From: Microthrixaceae bacterium
GTDB taxonomy: Bacteria > Actinomycetota > Acidimicrobiia > Acidimicrobiales > DATDAH01
Length of the DNA: 64,000 bases
NCBI GenBank assembly: GCA_020637195.1
Contig: JACJWK010000008.1
Coordinates: 65,268-129,267, forward strand
Reading direction: 5' to 3'
Shown: piece by piece, positions 16,933 to 25,830 of the stretch
Layout: each line of letters opens with the position of its first letter
Position numbering within the stretch: the stretch's first letter is position 1
Translations under genes and position numbers: made by a program
Notes under the pieces: model-generated
Told to the model about the DNA's origin: nothing
The model's database searches: none
What the model saw: only the letters and a program-made list of their open reading frames with translations

Positions 16933-18089
16933 CCACCGTGCCCGTCCCCGAGACCCTGCTCTCCGTGCGCGACCTGCGCGGCGGCTTCGACACCCCCGAC
17001 GGCCGGGTGAAGGCCATCGACGGCCTGAACTTCGACATCGCCCGGGGCGAGCTGTTCGCGGTGGTGGGGGAGTCGGGGTCGGGCAAGTCGGTGACCGCCA
17101 TGGCCATCATGGGCCTGCTCCCCACCCTCGAGATCGATTCGGGCGAGATCCTCTGGAAGGGCGAGGACCTGCTCTTGATGGACGAGGAGCGGCGTCGCGC
17201 GATCCGCGGCGGCGAGATCGCGATGATCTTCCAGGACCCCCTCAGCGCCTTGAACCCGGTCCACACGGTGGGGCGCCAGATCGGCGAGATGGCCCGCATC
17301 CACGAGGGCGTCTCGCGCAAGGCGGCGCTGGCCCGCGCGATCGAGATGCTGGACCTGGTCGGCATCCCCGAGCCCGCCAAGCGGGCCGACATGTACCCGC
17401 ACGAGTTCTCGGGGGGCATGCGCCAGCGGGCCATGATCGCCATGGCCATCACCTGCAAGCCGGCGCTGCTCATCGCGGACGAGCCCACCACCGCCCTCGA
17501 CGTCACCGTGCAGGCCCAGGTGCTCCAGGTGCTCGTCGACATCAAGGACGAGATCGACTCGGCCATCATGTTGATCACCCACGACCTCGGGGTGGTGGCG
17601 GGCCTGGCCGACCACGTGATGGTGATGTACGCCGGCCGTCAGGCCGAGGTGGGCACCACCGACGAGATCTTCTACGAGAGCCGGCACCCCTACACGATCG
17701 GGCTGCTGGCCAGCATGCCGCGCCTCGACGACACCGGGGCCGAGGCGCTCGTGCCCATCCCGGGCCAGCCGCCGTCGCTCATCCGGGTGCCCTCGGGCTG
17801 CCCGTTCCACCCCCGCTGCCGCTTCGCCCGGCCCGACGTCTGCCGGTCCACCGTGCCCGCGCTGATGCCGGTCGGGGCCGGCACCCGCCACGCCTCGGCC
17901 TGCCTGTTCCTCGACGAGCTCGACGAGGTCGACGTGGCGGGCCTGCGGCGCTCCGCCGGCGACGACGAGCTGGTCGTCGCCGACACCACGCTCGACGGCA
18001 CCCGCGCCCCGCGACGAGCCGATGGCGCGGCGGGGCCCACCTTGGAGCCCGGGACCGACGTGCACCAGGACTCGGTGTTCGAGCCGTGA
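16929..18089 (+). CDS. Oligopeptide ABC ATPase, DppD/OppD type
   Basis: A 386-residue ATPase. Motifs: Walker A GESGSGKSVT, Q-loop IFQDPLSALNPV, signature FSGGMRQRAMIAMA, Walker B LLIADEPTTALD, and THDLGVVA. The C-terminal oligopeptide-ABC zinc/iron-type cysteine block GCPFHPRCRFARPDVC is present. A tail of about 70 residues beyond the usual end is rich in Asp and Ala and has no known function. The GTG start overlaps the DppC stop (GTGA). Confidence 0.93.
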   Translation: MTTVPVPETLLSVRDLRGGFDTPDGRVKAIDGLNFDIARGELFAVVGESGSGKSVTAMAIMGLLPTLEIDSGEILWKGEDLLLMDEERRRAIRGGEIAMIFQDPLSALNPVHTVGRQIGEMARIHEGVSRKAALARAIEMLDLVGIPEPAKRADMYPHEFSGGMRQRAMIAMAITCKPALLIADEPTTALDVTVQAQVLQVLVDIKDEIDSAIMLITHDLGVVAGLADHVMVMYAGRQAEVGTTDEIFYESRHPYTIGLLASMPRLDDTGAEALVPIPGQPPSLIRVPSGCPFHPRCRFARPDVCRSTVPALMPVGAGTRHASACLFLDELDEVDVAGLRRSAGDDELVVADTTLDGTRAPRRADGAAGPTLEPGTDVHQDSVFEP

Positions 18090-19150
18090 GCGACGCGATG
18101 ATCGATCCTTCGGTACCCCGGGCCGACGAGCCGTCGGGCGAGCCGTTGCTCGTGGCGCGCGACCTGGTCAAGGACTTCCCCATCCGGGCGGGCGTCTTCA
18201 GCCGGACGGTCGGCCAGGTGTCGGCGGTGTCGGGCGTGTCGCTCGAGGTCCGGCGCGGCGAGACCCTGGGCCTGGTCGGCGAGTCCGGCTGCGGCAAGTC
18301 CACGACCGGCCGCCTCCTGCTGCACCTGCTCACGCCGACGTCCGGCTCGGTGACGTTCGACGGCCTCGAGCTGCGCTCGCTGCGCGGGAAGGAGCTGGCC
18401 GAGGCGCGGCGGCGGTTCCAGATCGTCTTCCAGGACCCGTACTCGGCCCTCAACCCGCGGATGACGATCGGCAGCACGCTGGCCGAGCCGCTCAAGGTGC
18501 ACCACGCGTGGCCGCCCGAGAAGCGGGCGGCGCGGGTCGCCGAGCTGCTCGACATCGTGGGGCTGTCCCCCGAGCACGCCAACCGCTTCCCCCACGAGTT
18601 CTCGGGCGGGCAGCGCCAGCGGGTCGGCATCGCCCGGGCCCTGGCCCTCGATCCCGACCTGATCGTGCTCGACGAGCCCGTGTCGGCTCTCGACGTGTCG
18701 ATCCAGGCCGGCGTGGTGAACCTGTTGACCCAGCTCCAGCGAGAGCTCGGGCTCGCCTACGTGTTCATCGCCCACGACCTGTCGGTGGTGCGCCACATCT
18801 CGCACCGCGTGGCGGTCATGTACCTGGGCAAGCTGGTCGAGGTGGCCGACCGCGACGCGCTGTACCAGCGGGCCGTGCACCCGTACACCCAGGCGCTGCT
18901 CTCGGCCGTCCCGCTGCCCGACCCGCACCAGGAGCGCCGCCGAGAGCGCATCCTGCTCGAGGGCGACGTGCCCAGCCCGGCCGACCCGCCGTCGGGCTGC
19001 CGGTTCCGCACGCGGTGCTGGCGGAAGCAGGAGCTCGAGGCCGCGGGCGAGGACACGTCGGCCTGCAGCGCCGCGGTCCCGGCCCTCACCACGGTGGGCG
19101 AGGGCCACGAGGTGGCCTGCCACTTCCCGCCGCCTGCCCGCGGCGCCTGA
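18086..19150 (+). CDS. Oligopeptide ABC ATPase, DppF/OppF type
   Basis: A 354-residue ATPase with Walker A GESGCGKSTT, IVFQDPYSALNPRM, signature FSGGQRQRVGIARAL, Walker B LIVLDEPVSALD and the C-terminal cysteine block GCRFRTRCWRKQ. It starts at a GTG overlapping the previous stop; an ATG 12 nt later is an alternative. It is the last gene of the importer operon and is followed by a strong terminator. Confidence 0.93.
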   Translation: MSDAMIDPSVPRADEPSGEPLLVARDLVKDFPIRAGVFSRTVGQVSAVSGVSLEVRRGETLGLVGESGCGKSTTGRLLLHLLTPTSGSVTFDGLELRSLRGKELAEARRRFQIVFQDPYSALNPRMTIGSTLAEPLKVHHAWPPEKRAARVAELLDIVGLSPEHANRFPHEFSGGQRQRVGIARALALDPDLIVLDEPVSALDVSIQAGVVNLLTQLQRELGLAYVFIAHDLSVVRHISHRVAVMYLGKLVEVADRDALYQRAVHPYTQALLSAVPLPDPHQERRRERILLEGDVPSPADPPSGCRFRTRCWRKQELEAAGEDTSACSAAVPALTTVGEGHEVACHFPPPARGA

Positions 19151-19171
19151 CCGCACCGGCCCTCGACCCTT

Positions 19172-19215
19172 CTGGCTCCCGAGCTCGGTGCCAGAGCACC
19201 GAGATCGGGAGCCAG
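19172..19215. terminator. Bidirectional terminator hairpin
   Basis: Two 20-nt arms (19172-19191 and 19196-19215) pair with one mismatch around a 4-nt loop CAGA. It lies between the convergent DppF-type and MBL-fold genes and can serve both strands. Confidence 0.8.
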
Positions 19216-19225
19216 TTCGGATGGG

Positions 19226-20146
19226 TCAGGCGAGGCAGCGGAGGGGGCCGCCCCCGTTCAGGGCGAGCATGTCCGAGAACGCGGTCAGGTAGTCGATGGG
19301 GTCGCCCGGCGGGGTCCCCTCCGCCTCGGCGTAGGCGCGGTGCAGGTTGGCCACCAGCCGCTCGGGATCGGTGAGGCCGGCGAAGGGGCCGAGGTCCGCC
19401 CGCTGGGCCAACTCGAGCGGCGGGACGCCGGCGGCGAGCCCCTCGGCGGCGAGGTCCTGGACGAACCGGAAGTAGGCCTCGATGGCGTCGAGGGCGTCCA
19501 CCCCGCACACCGGGCCGTGGCCGGGGACGATCACCGCGGGCTGGAACGACCGCAACCAGTCGAGGGAGGCCAGCGATCCCGAGATCGAGCCCATCACCAC
19601 GAAGGGCGTGCCGCCGTGGAAGACGAGGTCGCCGGTGTACAGGACCCCGCGCTCGGGGACCCAGGCGACGACGTCGTTGGTGGTGTGGGCCGCGTCGCCG
19701 AAGGCGCGCACCTCGACGGTGAGGTCGCCGACGACGAGGTCCACTCGCTCGTCGAAGGTGAGGTCGGGCGACCGCAGCTGGAGGTCGCCCCATTCGACGG
19801 CCCCCCAGATCGAGTCGAGGGTCATGATGCCCATGCGCTCGACCTCCTCCCGGCACCGCCGGTGCCCGACGATGGTGGCGTCGGTGCAGAGGTAGTTGCC
19901 GTGGGTGTGGTCGCCGTGGTGGTGCGTGTTCACCACGATGCGCACCGGCGCGTCGGTGACGGCGGCGACCGCGTCGAGCAGGGCACGGGTGCGCCGCTCG
20001 GTGGCGCAGGTGTCGACCAGGACGACGTGGTCGTCGCCGACGACGAACCCGGCGTTGTTGATGAACCACGTCCCGTCGGGCTGGACGAAGGCGTAGGTGC
20101 GCTCGGCCACCTCGACGGTGGTGGGCGCGGCGTGGCGGTCGGTCAT
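19226..20146 (-). CDS. MBL-fold metallo-hydrolase
   Basis: A 306-residue metallo-beta-lactamase-fold protein. It shows VVNTHHHGDHTHGNY (HxHxDH, ~residue 74), an Asp in VLYTGDLVFHGGTP and a late His in IVPGHGPV, the complete two-metal site. The arrangement resembles the QuinOx/cyclase-like branch acting on small molecules, but the substrate is unknown. The ATG overlaps the rsgA stop by 4 nt, so the two are co-translated. Confidence 0.85.
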   Translation of the reverse strand: MTDRHAAPTTVEVAERTYAFVQPDGTWFINNAGFVVGDDHVVLVDTCATERRTRALLDAVAAVTDAPVRIVVNTHHHGDHTHGNYLCTDATIVGHRRCREEVERMGIMTLDSIWGAVEWGDLQLRSPDLTFDERVDLVVGDLTVEVRAFGDAAHTTNDVVAWVPERGVLYTGDLVFHGGTPFVVMGSISGSLASLDWLRSFQPAVIVPGHGPVCGVDALDAIEAYFRFVQDLAAEGLAAGVPPLELAQRADLGPFAGLTDPERLVANLHRAYAEAEGTPPGDPIDYLTAFSDMLALNGGGPLRCLA

Positions 20147-21186
20147 GGGGTCCCCTTGCGTCTCTGGGCCTCCTTGACGAGGCGGGCGAGCTTCTTCTCG
20201 TGGCGGCGCCGCTCGTGGGGCGAGGCGCGGACGGCGGCGGCCTGCGCCTCCAGCTCGAGCATGCGCCAGCGCAGCAGGCGGTCCTCGTCGAGGGCGCCGA
20301 CCTCGACCGCGGCGCGCACCGCGCAGCCCGGCTCGGTCTCGTGCGCGCAGTCGTTGAAGCGGCACTGCGCCGCCAACTCGTCGATGTCCACGAAGGTCTC
20401 CGCCACCGCCGTGGACTCCTCGTCGACCCACAGCCCGACCGAGCGGATGCCCGGGGTGTCGATCAACGCGCCCCCGGTGGGCAGCACGTAGAGGGAGCGA
20501 CTCGTGGTGGTGTGGCGACCCTTGGCGTCGCCCGTGCGCACGCGCCCCTCGGCGGCCAGGTCGTCGTCGAGGAGCGCGTTGACGAGGCTGGACTTGCCCG
20601 CGCCCGACTCGCCGAGGAGCACCACCGTGCGGCCGGCCACGAACGCCTCGAGGTCGTCCACGCCCATTCCCTCCTTGACCGAGGTCACCACCACACCGAT
20701 CCCGGGGTGGGCCCGCCGGGCGATGGCGAGGGCCTCGTCGACCCCGGTGGTGGCGTCGGGACCCACCGCCTTGGTCAGCACCACCGCCGGCTCGGCCCCG
20801 GCCTCGCGGGCCACGGCCACGCCCCGCTGGATGCGCCCCTCCTTGACGGGACGGTCGAGCCCGCACACCAGCAGCACGAGGTCGACGTTGGCGGCGAGCA
20901 CCTGCTGGGAGTCGGTGCGCTCGTCCCGGCGCCGCAGCAGGGAAGAGCGCTCCAGCACGTCCGCGGGCCGGCCGTCCCGCAGCACCACCCAGTCGCCCAC
21001 GGCCGGTGAGGGCACGACCCGCTCGACGAGCGGCACCGCCTCGACGCCGCGGCCGGTGGCCACGACCAGGCCGGCGCCGTCGTGGCGGACGACCCGCGCG
21101 GGCTCGGCGCCGTCGTGGTCGTGGGACGCGAACCGCGCCGCCCAGGCGCGGTCCCAGCCGTAGGGGGCGAGGGCCTCGAGGTCCAC
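20143..21186 (-). CDS. rsgA: Ribosome small subunit-dependent GTPase RsgA
   Basis: A 347-residue circularly permuted GTPase that helps mature the 30S subunit. The order is an OB-fold-like N-terminus (GDWVVL), VDLVLLVCGLDRP, VLTKAVG (G4-type), VVTSVKEGMG, Walker A LLGESGAGKSSLVNAL (~residue 194), the RHTTTSRSLYVLP switch block, IDTPGIRSVGL and the zinc motif CRFNDCAHETEPGC. The GTG at 21186 is chosen for a TACCCT box 6 nt upstream. It is the first gene of an operon with the MBL-fold protein. Confidence 0.95.
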   Translation of the reverse strand: MDLEALAPYGWDRAWAARFASHDHDGAEPARVVRHDGAGLVVATGRGVEAVPLVERVVPSPAVGDWVVLRDGRPADVLERSSLLRRRDERTDSQQVLAANVDLVLLVCGLDRPVKEGRIQRGVAVAREAGAEPAVVLTKAVGPDATTGVDEALAIARRAHPGIGVVVTSVKEGMGVDDLEAFVAGRTVVLLGESGAGKSSLVNALLDDDLAAEGRVRTGDAKGRHTTTSRSLYVLPTGGALIDTPGIRSVGLWVDEESTAVAETFVDIDELAAQCRFNDCAHETEPGCAVRAAVEVGALDEDRLLRWRMLELEAQAAAVRASPHERRRHEKKLARLVKEAQRRKGTP

Positions 21187-21192
21187 CCCCGC

Positions 21193-21230
21193 AGGGTAGA
21201 AGAGGCGCGGCCCCGGCCCTGGGCCAGAAT
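21193..21230. promoter_or_regulatory. Back-to-back leaderless promoters
   Basis: TACCCT on the minus strand (21198-21193) serves rsgA with a 6-nt gap. CAGAAT on the plus strand (21225-21230) serves the dioxygenase gene at 21238 with a 7-nt gap. The whole divergent region is only 51 bp. Confidence 0.4.
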
Positions 21231-21237
21231 CGGTGCC

Positions 21238-22053
21238 GTGGCCGTGACCCTGCCGACCGACGTGATCGACGACTACCGCCGCGACGGCGCCGTCGTGGTG
21301 CGGGGGGTGTTCTCGCCGGCCGACCTCGCCGCGGCCGAGCAGGGCATCGAGGCCGTGCTCGCGGACCTCGGTCCCGTCGCCAAGCGGGCCAGCGCGGCCG
21401 AGGACGGGGCGTTCGTCGAGGACTTCTGCCGGTGGGCGGACGTGCCCGCCATCGAGGCCTTCGCCCGGACCAGTCCGGCCGCCGAGGTGGCGGGCGCCCT
21501 CACCGGCTCGAGCACCGTCCGGCTGTTCCACGACCACGTGCTGGTCAAGGAGGCGGGCACCCGTCAGCGCACGCCGTGGCACCAGGACCTGCCGTACTAC
21601 AACATCGAGGGCACGCAGCAGACGAGCGTCTGGCTGCCCGTCGACCCGGTGCCCGCGGACGCCAGCCTCCAGGTGGTGGCGGGCTCCCACCGGGGGCCGT
21701 GGTACCTGCCCCGGACGTTCCTCGACGGCCGGGCGAAGTGGTTCCCCGAGGGCACCTTGGCCGATCTGCCCGACATCGAGGGCGACCCCGAGCGGTTCCC
21801 GGTCCTGGCCTGGGCGCTCGATCCGGGCGACGCGGTGTTCTTCGACATGCTCGCCCTGCACGGGGCGCCGGGGTTCGAGGGACCGGGGCGCCGCCGGGTG
21901 CTCTCCCTGCGCTTCGTGGGCGACGACGTCGTGCACGCGCCCCGACCGTGGGACACGTCACCGCCGTTTCCCGGCCTCGCCGACGAGCTGGCGCCCGGTG
22001 CCCCCCTCGACCACCCCCTGTTCCCCGTCCTCTGGCGAGCCGAGCCGTCCTGA
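21238..22053 (+). CDS. Phytanoyl-CoA dioxygenase (PhyH) family protein
   Basis: A 271-residue Fe(II)/2-oxoglutarate oxygenase-like protein. The iron site is visible as RTPWHQDLPYYN (HxD, ~residue 114) and MLALHGAPG (distal His, ~207); RRVLSLRF supplies the likely 2-oxoglutarate Arg. The substrate is unknown; members hydroxylate fatty acyl groups or small metabolites. It is convergent with the HIBDH-type gene and may belong to the same catabolic neighbourhood as the P450 cluster, which is inference. Confidence 0.85.
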   Translation: MAVTLPTDVIDDYRRDGAVVVRGVFSPADLAAAEQGIEAVLADLGPVAKRASAAEDGAFVEDFCRWADVPAIEAFARTSPAAEVAGALTGSSTVRLFHDHVLVKEAGTRQRTPWHQDLPYYNIEGTQQTSVWLPVDPVPADASLQVVAGSHRGPWYLPRTFLDGRAKWFPEGTLADLPDIEGDPERFPVLAWALDPGDAVFFDMLALHGAPGFEGPGRRRVLSLRFVGDDVVHAPRPWDTSPPFPGLADELAPGAPLDHPLFPVLWRAEPS

Positions 22054-22074
22054 CCGGAGAGTGCCGGGGGCCCC

Positions 22075-22962
22075 TCAGCCGTCGTCGCGGTGGGGGACCC
22101 CGAGCGAGGCGGCGAAGTCCCGGAGCGCCAGCTCGCCGAGGGGGACGGCGACGCCCACGTCGGCGGCCAGCTCGAGGGCCAGGCTCAGGTCCTTCTCGCC
22201 CAGGGTCCGGGTGTGCACGACGATGTCGTAGAAGTCGTCGCCGGGGTGCAGCTCGTCCACGCTGCCCCGGAACATGATGGCGCCGGGCCCTCCGGTGACC
22301 GAGTCGGTGTGGCGCACGATGGCGCCGAGCTGGGTGAGGTCCACGCCGCAGGCCTCGGCCAGCCGCATGGCCTCCCCGGCCGCCGTGTAGGCGACGAAGT
22401 GCATCATGTTGCGGGCGAGCTTGGCCTTCGTCCCGTTGCCCACCGGCCCCAGGTGCACGACCATCGCGGCCCAGTGCTCGAACACGGGGCGGCAGCGGTC
22501 GACGGCCCCGTCGTCGCCGCCGACCATGGTGGCGAGTGTGCCGTCGGCGGCGCCCATGAAGCCGCCGGAGACCGGGGCGTCGACAACGGCGACGTCGTGC
22601 GCTGCGGCCTCGGCGGCGAGCTCGACCGCGGTCTCGGGGCGGATGGTGGAGTGCAGCGCGATCACCGTCCCGGGTGCGGCGGCCGACAGGAGGCCGTCGG
22701 GCCCGGCCACCACCTGGCGGGTCTGGGCGTCGTCGAGGACCATGACCGAGATCACCCCGCAGGCGGCGGCGACCTCGGCGGGGGTGGCGGCCGCCGACGC
22801 GCCCTGGGCGACGAGCGGCGCCATCGCCTCCTCGCGGAGATCGCACACGACGAGCCCGTCCGGGTGCCCGACGAGGCGACCCGCCATGAGCGAGCCGATC
22901 TGGCCCAGGCCGATGAAGCCGACGCCGGTCGGTGGCCGCGGCCCTGCCTCGGTGGTGGTCAT
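22075..22962 (-). CDS. 3-hydroxyisobutyrate dehydrogenase-family NAD(P) oxidoreductase
   Basis: A 295-residue beta-hydroxyacid dehydrogenase. It has a Rossmann motif GFIGLGQIGSLMAG (~residue 16), VDAPVSGGFMGAADGTLATM (substrate-binding block) and a catalytic Lys in VGNGTKAKLARN (~179). It is the last gene of the TetR-P450-SDR-HIBDH run; its ATG overlaps the SDR stop. The substrate is not assigned. Confidence 0.88.
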   Translation of the reverse strand: MTTTEAGPRPPTGVGFIGLGQIGSLMAGRLVGHPDGLVVCDLREEAMAPLVAQGASAAATPAEVAAACGVISVMVLDDAQTRQVVAGPDGLLSAAAPGTVIALHSTIRPETAVELAAEAAAHDVAVVDAPVSGGFMGAADGTLATMVGGDDGAVDRCRPVFEHWAAMVVHLGPVGNGTKAKLARNMMHFVAYTAAGEAMRLAEACGVDLTQLGAIVRHTDSVTGGPGAIMFRGSVDELHPGDDFYDIVVHTRTLGEKDLSLALELAADVGVAVPLGELALRDFAASLGVPHRDDG

Positions 22963-23750
22963 GGTGACTCGGCTCCCTTCGCTCGGGGTGGGGCTTCCGG
23001 CTCGACCTCGACGAGGGGGAGGTGGACGCCCTTCGGCGCGGTGGCCACGGTGAGGATCACCGACGCCACGTCCTCGGGGGTGAGGTAGTGCTGGCCGTGG
23101 ATGAGGCCCCGCTCGACCCACGTGGCGATCGACGACGAGACCAGCTCGGGCTCCCAGTCCCCGCCCATGCCGGTGAGGGTCGGGCCGGGTCGCACGGTGG
23201 AGACCCGCACGCCGGTGCCCTCGAGCTCCATGCGCATGACGTGGCCCAGGCGGTCGAGGCCGGCCTTGGCCGTGGCGTAGGCAGCCATGCCGGGGACCGC
23301 CACCCGCATGATCGACGAGCTGACCAGCACCACGTCGCCCCGGCCGCGCTCGACCATGGCCGGCACGAGCGCGGCGCAGAGGCGCTGGGGGGCCAGGAAG
23401 TTGACGGTGACGTCCTGGGCGAACGCGTCGGGGTCGGTCCCGAGGGTGGTGCCGGGAACGACGTCGCCGGCGTTCGACACGAGGATGTCGATCTCGCCCT
23501 GGGCCGCGACGGCCGCGTCGGCGAAGGCGGCGACGGACGCCGGGTCGGACAGGTCGAGGTGCAGCGCGATCGCCTGGCCACCGGCGTGGCGGATGGCGGC
23601 CGCCTCCTCCGCGCAGCGCTCGACACGCCGGGCGCCGAGGACGACGGGGTGGCCGGCGGCGCCGAGCAGCCGCGCCGTGGCGGCCCCGATGCCCGACGAG
23701 GCACCGGTGACGACCGCGGGACGGCGCTCGGGGTGGGCCTCGAAGGTCAC
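22959..23750 (-). CDS. SDR-family oxidoreductase
   Basis: A 263-residue classical short-chain dehydrogenase with VTGASSGIGAATARLL, ILVSNAGD, a Ser pair in VLVSSSIM and AYATAKAG (YxxxK, Tyr ~157). It starts at a GTG 7 nt downstream of the P450 stop. It could oxidise the alcohol formed by the P450, which is inference from position. Confidence 0.9.
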   Translation of the reverse strand: MTFEAHPERRPAVVTGASSGIGAATARLLGAAGHPVVLGARRVERCAEEAAAIRHAGGQAIALHLDLSDPASVAAFADAAVAAQGEIDILVSNAGDVVPGTTLGTDPDAFAQDVTVNFLAPQRLCAALVPAMVERGRGDVVLVSSSIMRVAVPGMAAYATAKAGLDRLGHVMRMELEGTGVRVSTVRPGPTLTGMGGDWEPELVSSSIATWVERGLIHGQHYLTPEDVASVILTVATAPKGVHLPLVEVEPEAPPRAKGAESP

Positions 23751-23757
23751 GACGAGG

Positions 23758-24972
23758 TCACCGGCGCACCGTCACGGGCAGCGCGGCGAAGCCGCGCACG
23801 TTGACCGAATGCACCCGCCGGATGCCGGTGGGGTCGAGGTCGTAGCCCCGGCAGCCGGCGACGAGCGCCTCGAGGGCGATGGCGGCCTCGAGCCGGGCGA
23901 GCGACGCACCCATGCAGTAGTGGCGGCCCACGCCGAAGCTGAGCTTGTCGGCATCGATCGCCATCGTGGCGTCCCGGTCGAGCAGGTAACGGTCGGGCTC
24001 GGGGAACACGTCGCCGTCGCGGTTCGCCGCCCCGATCAGCAGGAGCACGCGGTCACCCTCGGGGATCGCGCCGTGGGGTGTGTCGATCCGCACGGCGGCC
24101 CGGCGAGCCACCATCTGCGACGAGTTGTCGTAGCGCAGGGTCTCCTCGATCCAGCCCTTCACGAGCGACGGGTCGGCCCACACCCGCTCGGCCGTACCCG
24201 GGTTCCGCCAGGCCCAGTAGAGCGCGTTGCCGAGCAGCTTCGTGGTCGTCTCGTTACCGGCGACGACGAGCAGGAAGAGGAAGGCGATGACCTCGTCGGT
24301 GGTGAGGCGCTCGCCGTCGATCTCCGCCTGCACCAGCGCGGAGGTCAGGTCGTCGGTGGGTGCGGCGAGGCGCTGGGCGACCATGTCGGCGTAGTAGGCG
24401 TGCAGGGCGATGGCGGCCTCGATGCCGGTGGGCGGGACGTCGAAGACGCCCTGCTCCCGGTGCACGAGCAGGTCGGCCAGACGGCGGACCTCGGCCCGGT
24501 CGGCGGGCGGCACCCCGATCAGCTCGCTGATCACGTCCATCGGGAGCTTGCCGGCCACGTCGGCGATCAGGTCGAACTCGCCCCGCTCGAGCGCAGGGTC
24601 GAGGTACTCGTGGGTGAGCGCGGTGATCCGAGGCGCCAGGTCGAGCACCCGGCGGGGGGTGAAGCCCCGCGACACCAGCGCCCGCATCCGGGTGTGACGT
24701 GGGGGGTCGAGGGCGAGGAAGGACATCACCTTGTGGGCGTCCGGGCCCCACGCCAGCTCGTCGAGGGTGACGCCGTACGCGCTCGAGAACCGGACGGTGT
24801 CCCGGAAGGCGTCGTGGACGTCGGCGTAGCGCGACAGCGCCCAGAACCCGAGCTCGTCGTTGCGGTAGAGGGGCGCCTCGGCCCGCAGGCGGGCGTAGGT
24901 GGGGAAGGGGTCGTCGTGGATCGCGTAGTCGTACGGGCTGTAGGCGACGGGCGGCGGCGCGAGGTCGGTCAC
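23758..24972 (-). CDS. Cytochrome P450
   Basis: A 404-residue soluble bacterial P450. It has an I-helix VVAGNETTTK, ExxR in EETLR, and the heme-binding loop FGVGRHYCMGASLARLE (Cys ~352). Length and N-terminus (YSPYDYAIHDDPFPTYARL) fit actinobacterial class I P450s needing separate ferredoxin and reductase, which are not in the window. Its GTG overlaps the stop of the TetR gene, so expression follows the regulator. The substrate is unknown. Confidence 0.94.
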   Translation of the reverse strand: MTDLAPPPVAYSPYDYAIHDDPFPTYARLRAEAPLYRNDELGFWALSRYADVHDAFRDTVRFSSAYGVTLDELAWGPDAHKVMSFLALDPPRHTRMRALVSRGFTPRRVLDLAPRITALTHEYLDPALERGEFDLIADVAGKLPMDVISELIGVPPADRAEVRRLADLLVHREQGVFDVPPTGIEAAIALHAYYADMVAQRLAAPTDDLTSALVQAEIDGERLTTDEVIAFLFLLVVAGNETTTKLLGNALYWAWRNPGTAERVWADPSLVKGWIEETLRYDNSSQMVARRAAVRIDTPHGAIPEGDRVLLLIGAANRDGDVFPEPDRYLLDRDATMAIDADKLSFGVGRHYCMGASLARLEAAIALEALVAGCRGYDLDPTGIRRVHSVNVRGFAALPVTVRR

Positions 24973-25556
24973 GGCGCCGTGCCCAGGACGCGCCGGGTGG
25001 CGTCGGCCACGACGCCGGGCAGGTCGTCGTAGGCGAGGTGGCCCATGCCCGCCTGGAGCATGGCCCCCGAGAAGGTCAGCCCGAGCACCATCACCGCCCC
25101 GTCGTCGCCGTCGGGCCCGAGGGCCGCGACGAGGCGGTCCCGGGTGACGGCGCCGATGCGGTCGCGCACCCGCTTCACCTCGGGGTCGGACCCGAGCATG
25201 GCGGTGGTGACCGCGGCGGCGACGGTGGGATCGTCGACGAGCAGCGTCGCGATGGGGAACAGCGCCGCGGCCGCCCGCTCCGCGGGGGAGCCGTCGGCGG
25301 GCTCGACCGCCGGGACGCCGACGAGGCGCCGCCAGAACACCTCGGCCACGAGGTGGTCCTTCGACGCGAAGTACGTGTAGGCGGTGGCCGGCGCCACGCC
25401 GGCGGCGGCGGCGACGTTGCGCACGGTCAGCCCGTCGTAGCCCGCCTCGCGCAGCACCTCGCCGGCGGTGTCGACGAGGCGGGCGACCGTCCCGGCCTGG
25501 CGCGCCGTGAGCGTCGTCGCCGTCGCCACCTCTACGGTCGGCCCGGGCCTGGACAT
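24969..25556 (-). CDS. TetR-family transcriptional regulator
   Basis: A 195-residue regulator with an N-terminal HTH (LTVRNVAAAAGVAPATAYTYFASKDHL) and a variable ligand domain. The ATG at 25556 is chosen because the -10 box TAGATT lies 8 nt upstream and because a palindrome overlaps the start; an in-frame extension to 25673 lacks both. It heads the P450-SDR-HIBDH operon and probably represses it together with itself. Confidence 0.9.
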   Translation of the reverse strand: MSRPGPTVEVATATTLTARQAGTVARLVDTAGEVLREAGYDGLTVRNVAAAAGVAPATAYTYFASKDHLVAEVFWRRLVGVPAVEPADGSPAERAAAALFPIATLLVDDPTVAAAVTTAMLGSDPEVKRVRDRIGAVTRDRLVAALGPDGDDGAVMVLGLTFSGAMLQAGMGHLAYDDLPGVVADATRRVLGTAP

Positions 25557-25564
25557 GTGTCCAG
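25549..25564. promoter_or_regulatory. Palindromic operator for the TetR regulator
   Basis: CTGGACA and TGTCCAG form 7-bp perfect arms with a 2-bp centre. The site covers the predicted transcript start and the start codon of the TetR gene, the position expected for autorepression. Confidence 0.55.
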
Positions 25565-25586
25565 AATCTAGCACGGCGGCGGCCCG

Positions 25587-25678
25587 GACCGGGCCGGGGT
25601 GAGGTGCCGGAGCGGAGCGGAGGCGCGGCGCCGACGAACCGGATGCCGAAGGCGCCCGACGAAGGAGGGCCAATCAGA
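25587..25678. repeat. 92-bp intergenic repeat, copy 1
   Basis: Identical to 25739-25830 except for one C/T change near the end. The unit contains GGCGCC elements able to pair with each other, and its end matches the 3' end of the ino1 gene. Confidence 0.9.
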
Positions 25679-25680
25679 CA

Positions 25681-25715
25681 GGCGCGGCGCCGACGAACCG
25701 GATGCCGAAGGCGCC
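25681..25715. repeat. 35-bp partial copy of the intergenic repeat
   Basis: A third, partial copy (the GGCGCGGCGCCGACGAACC core) identical to 25622-25656 and 25774-25808. Confidence 0.85.
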
Positions 25716-25738
25716 CCGGCGAGTCGAGCCGAGCGCGG

Positions 25739-25830
25739 GACCGGGCCGGGGTGAGGTGCCGGAGCGGAGCGGAGGCGCGGCGCCGACGAACCGGATGCCG
25801 AAGGCGCCCGACGAAGGAGGGCTAATCAGA
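25739..25830. repeat. 92-bp intergenic repeat, copy 2
   Basis: The second full copy, 152 bp after the first. Its last nine bases include the ino1 stop codon, so the duplication captured the 3' end of that gene. Confidence 0.9.

Noticed and set aside
25604..25825. Open frame across the intergenic repeats (PTNRMPKAPDEGG-type text)
   Set aside because: It follows the repeat units and changes frame between copies; there is no start signal or family match.
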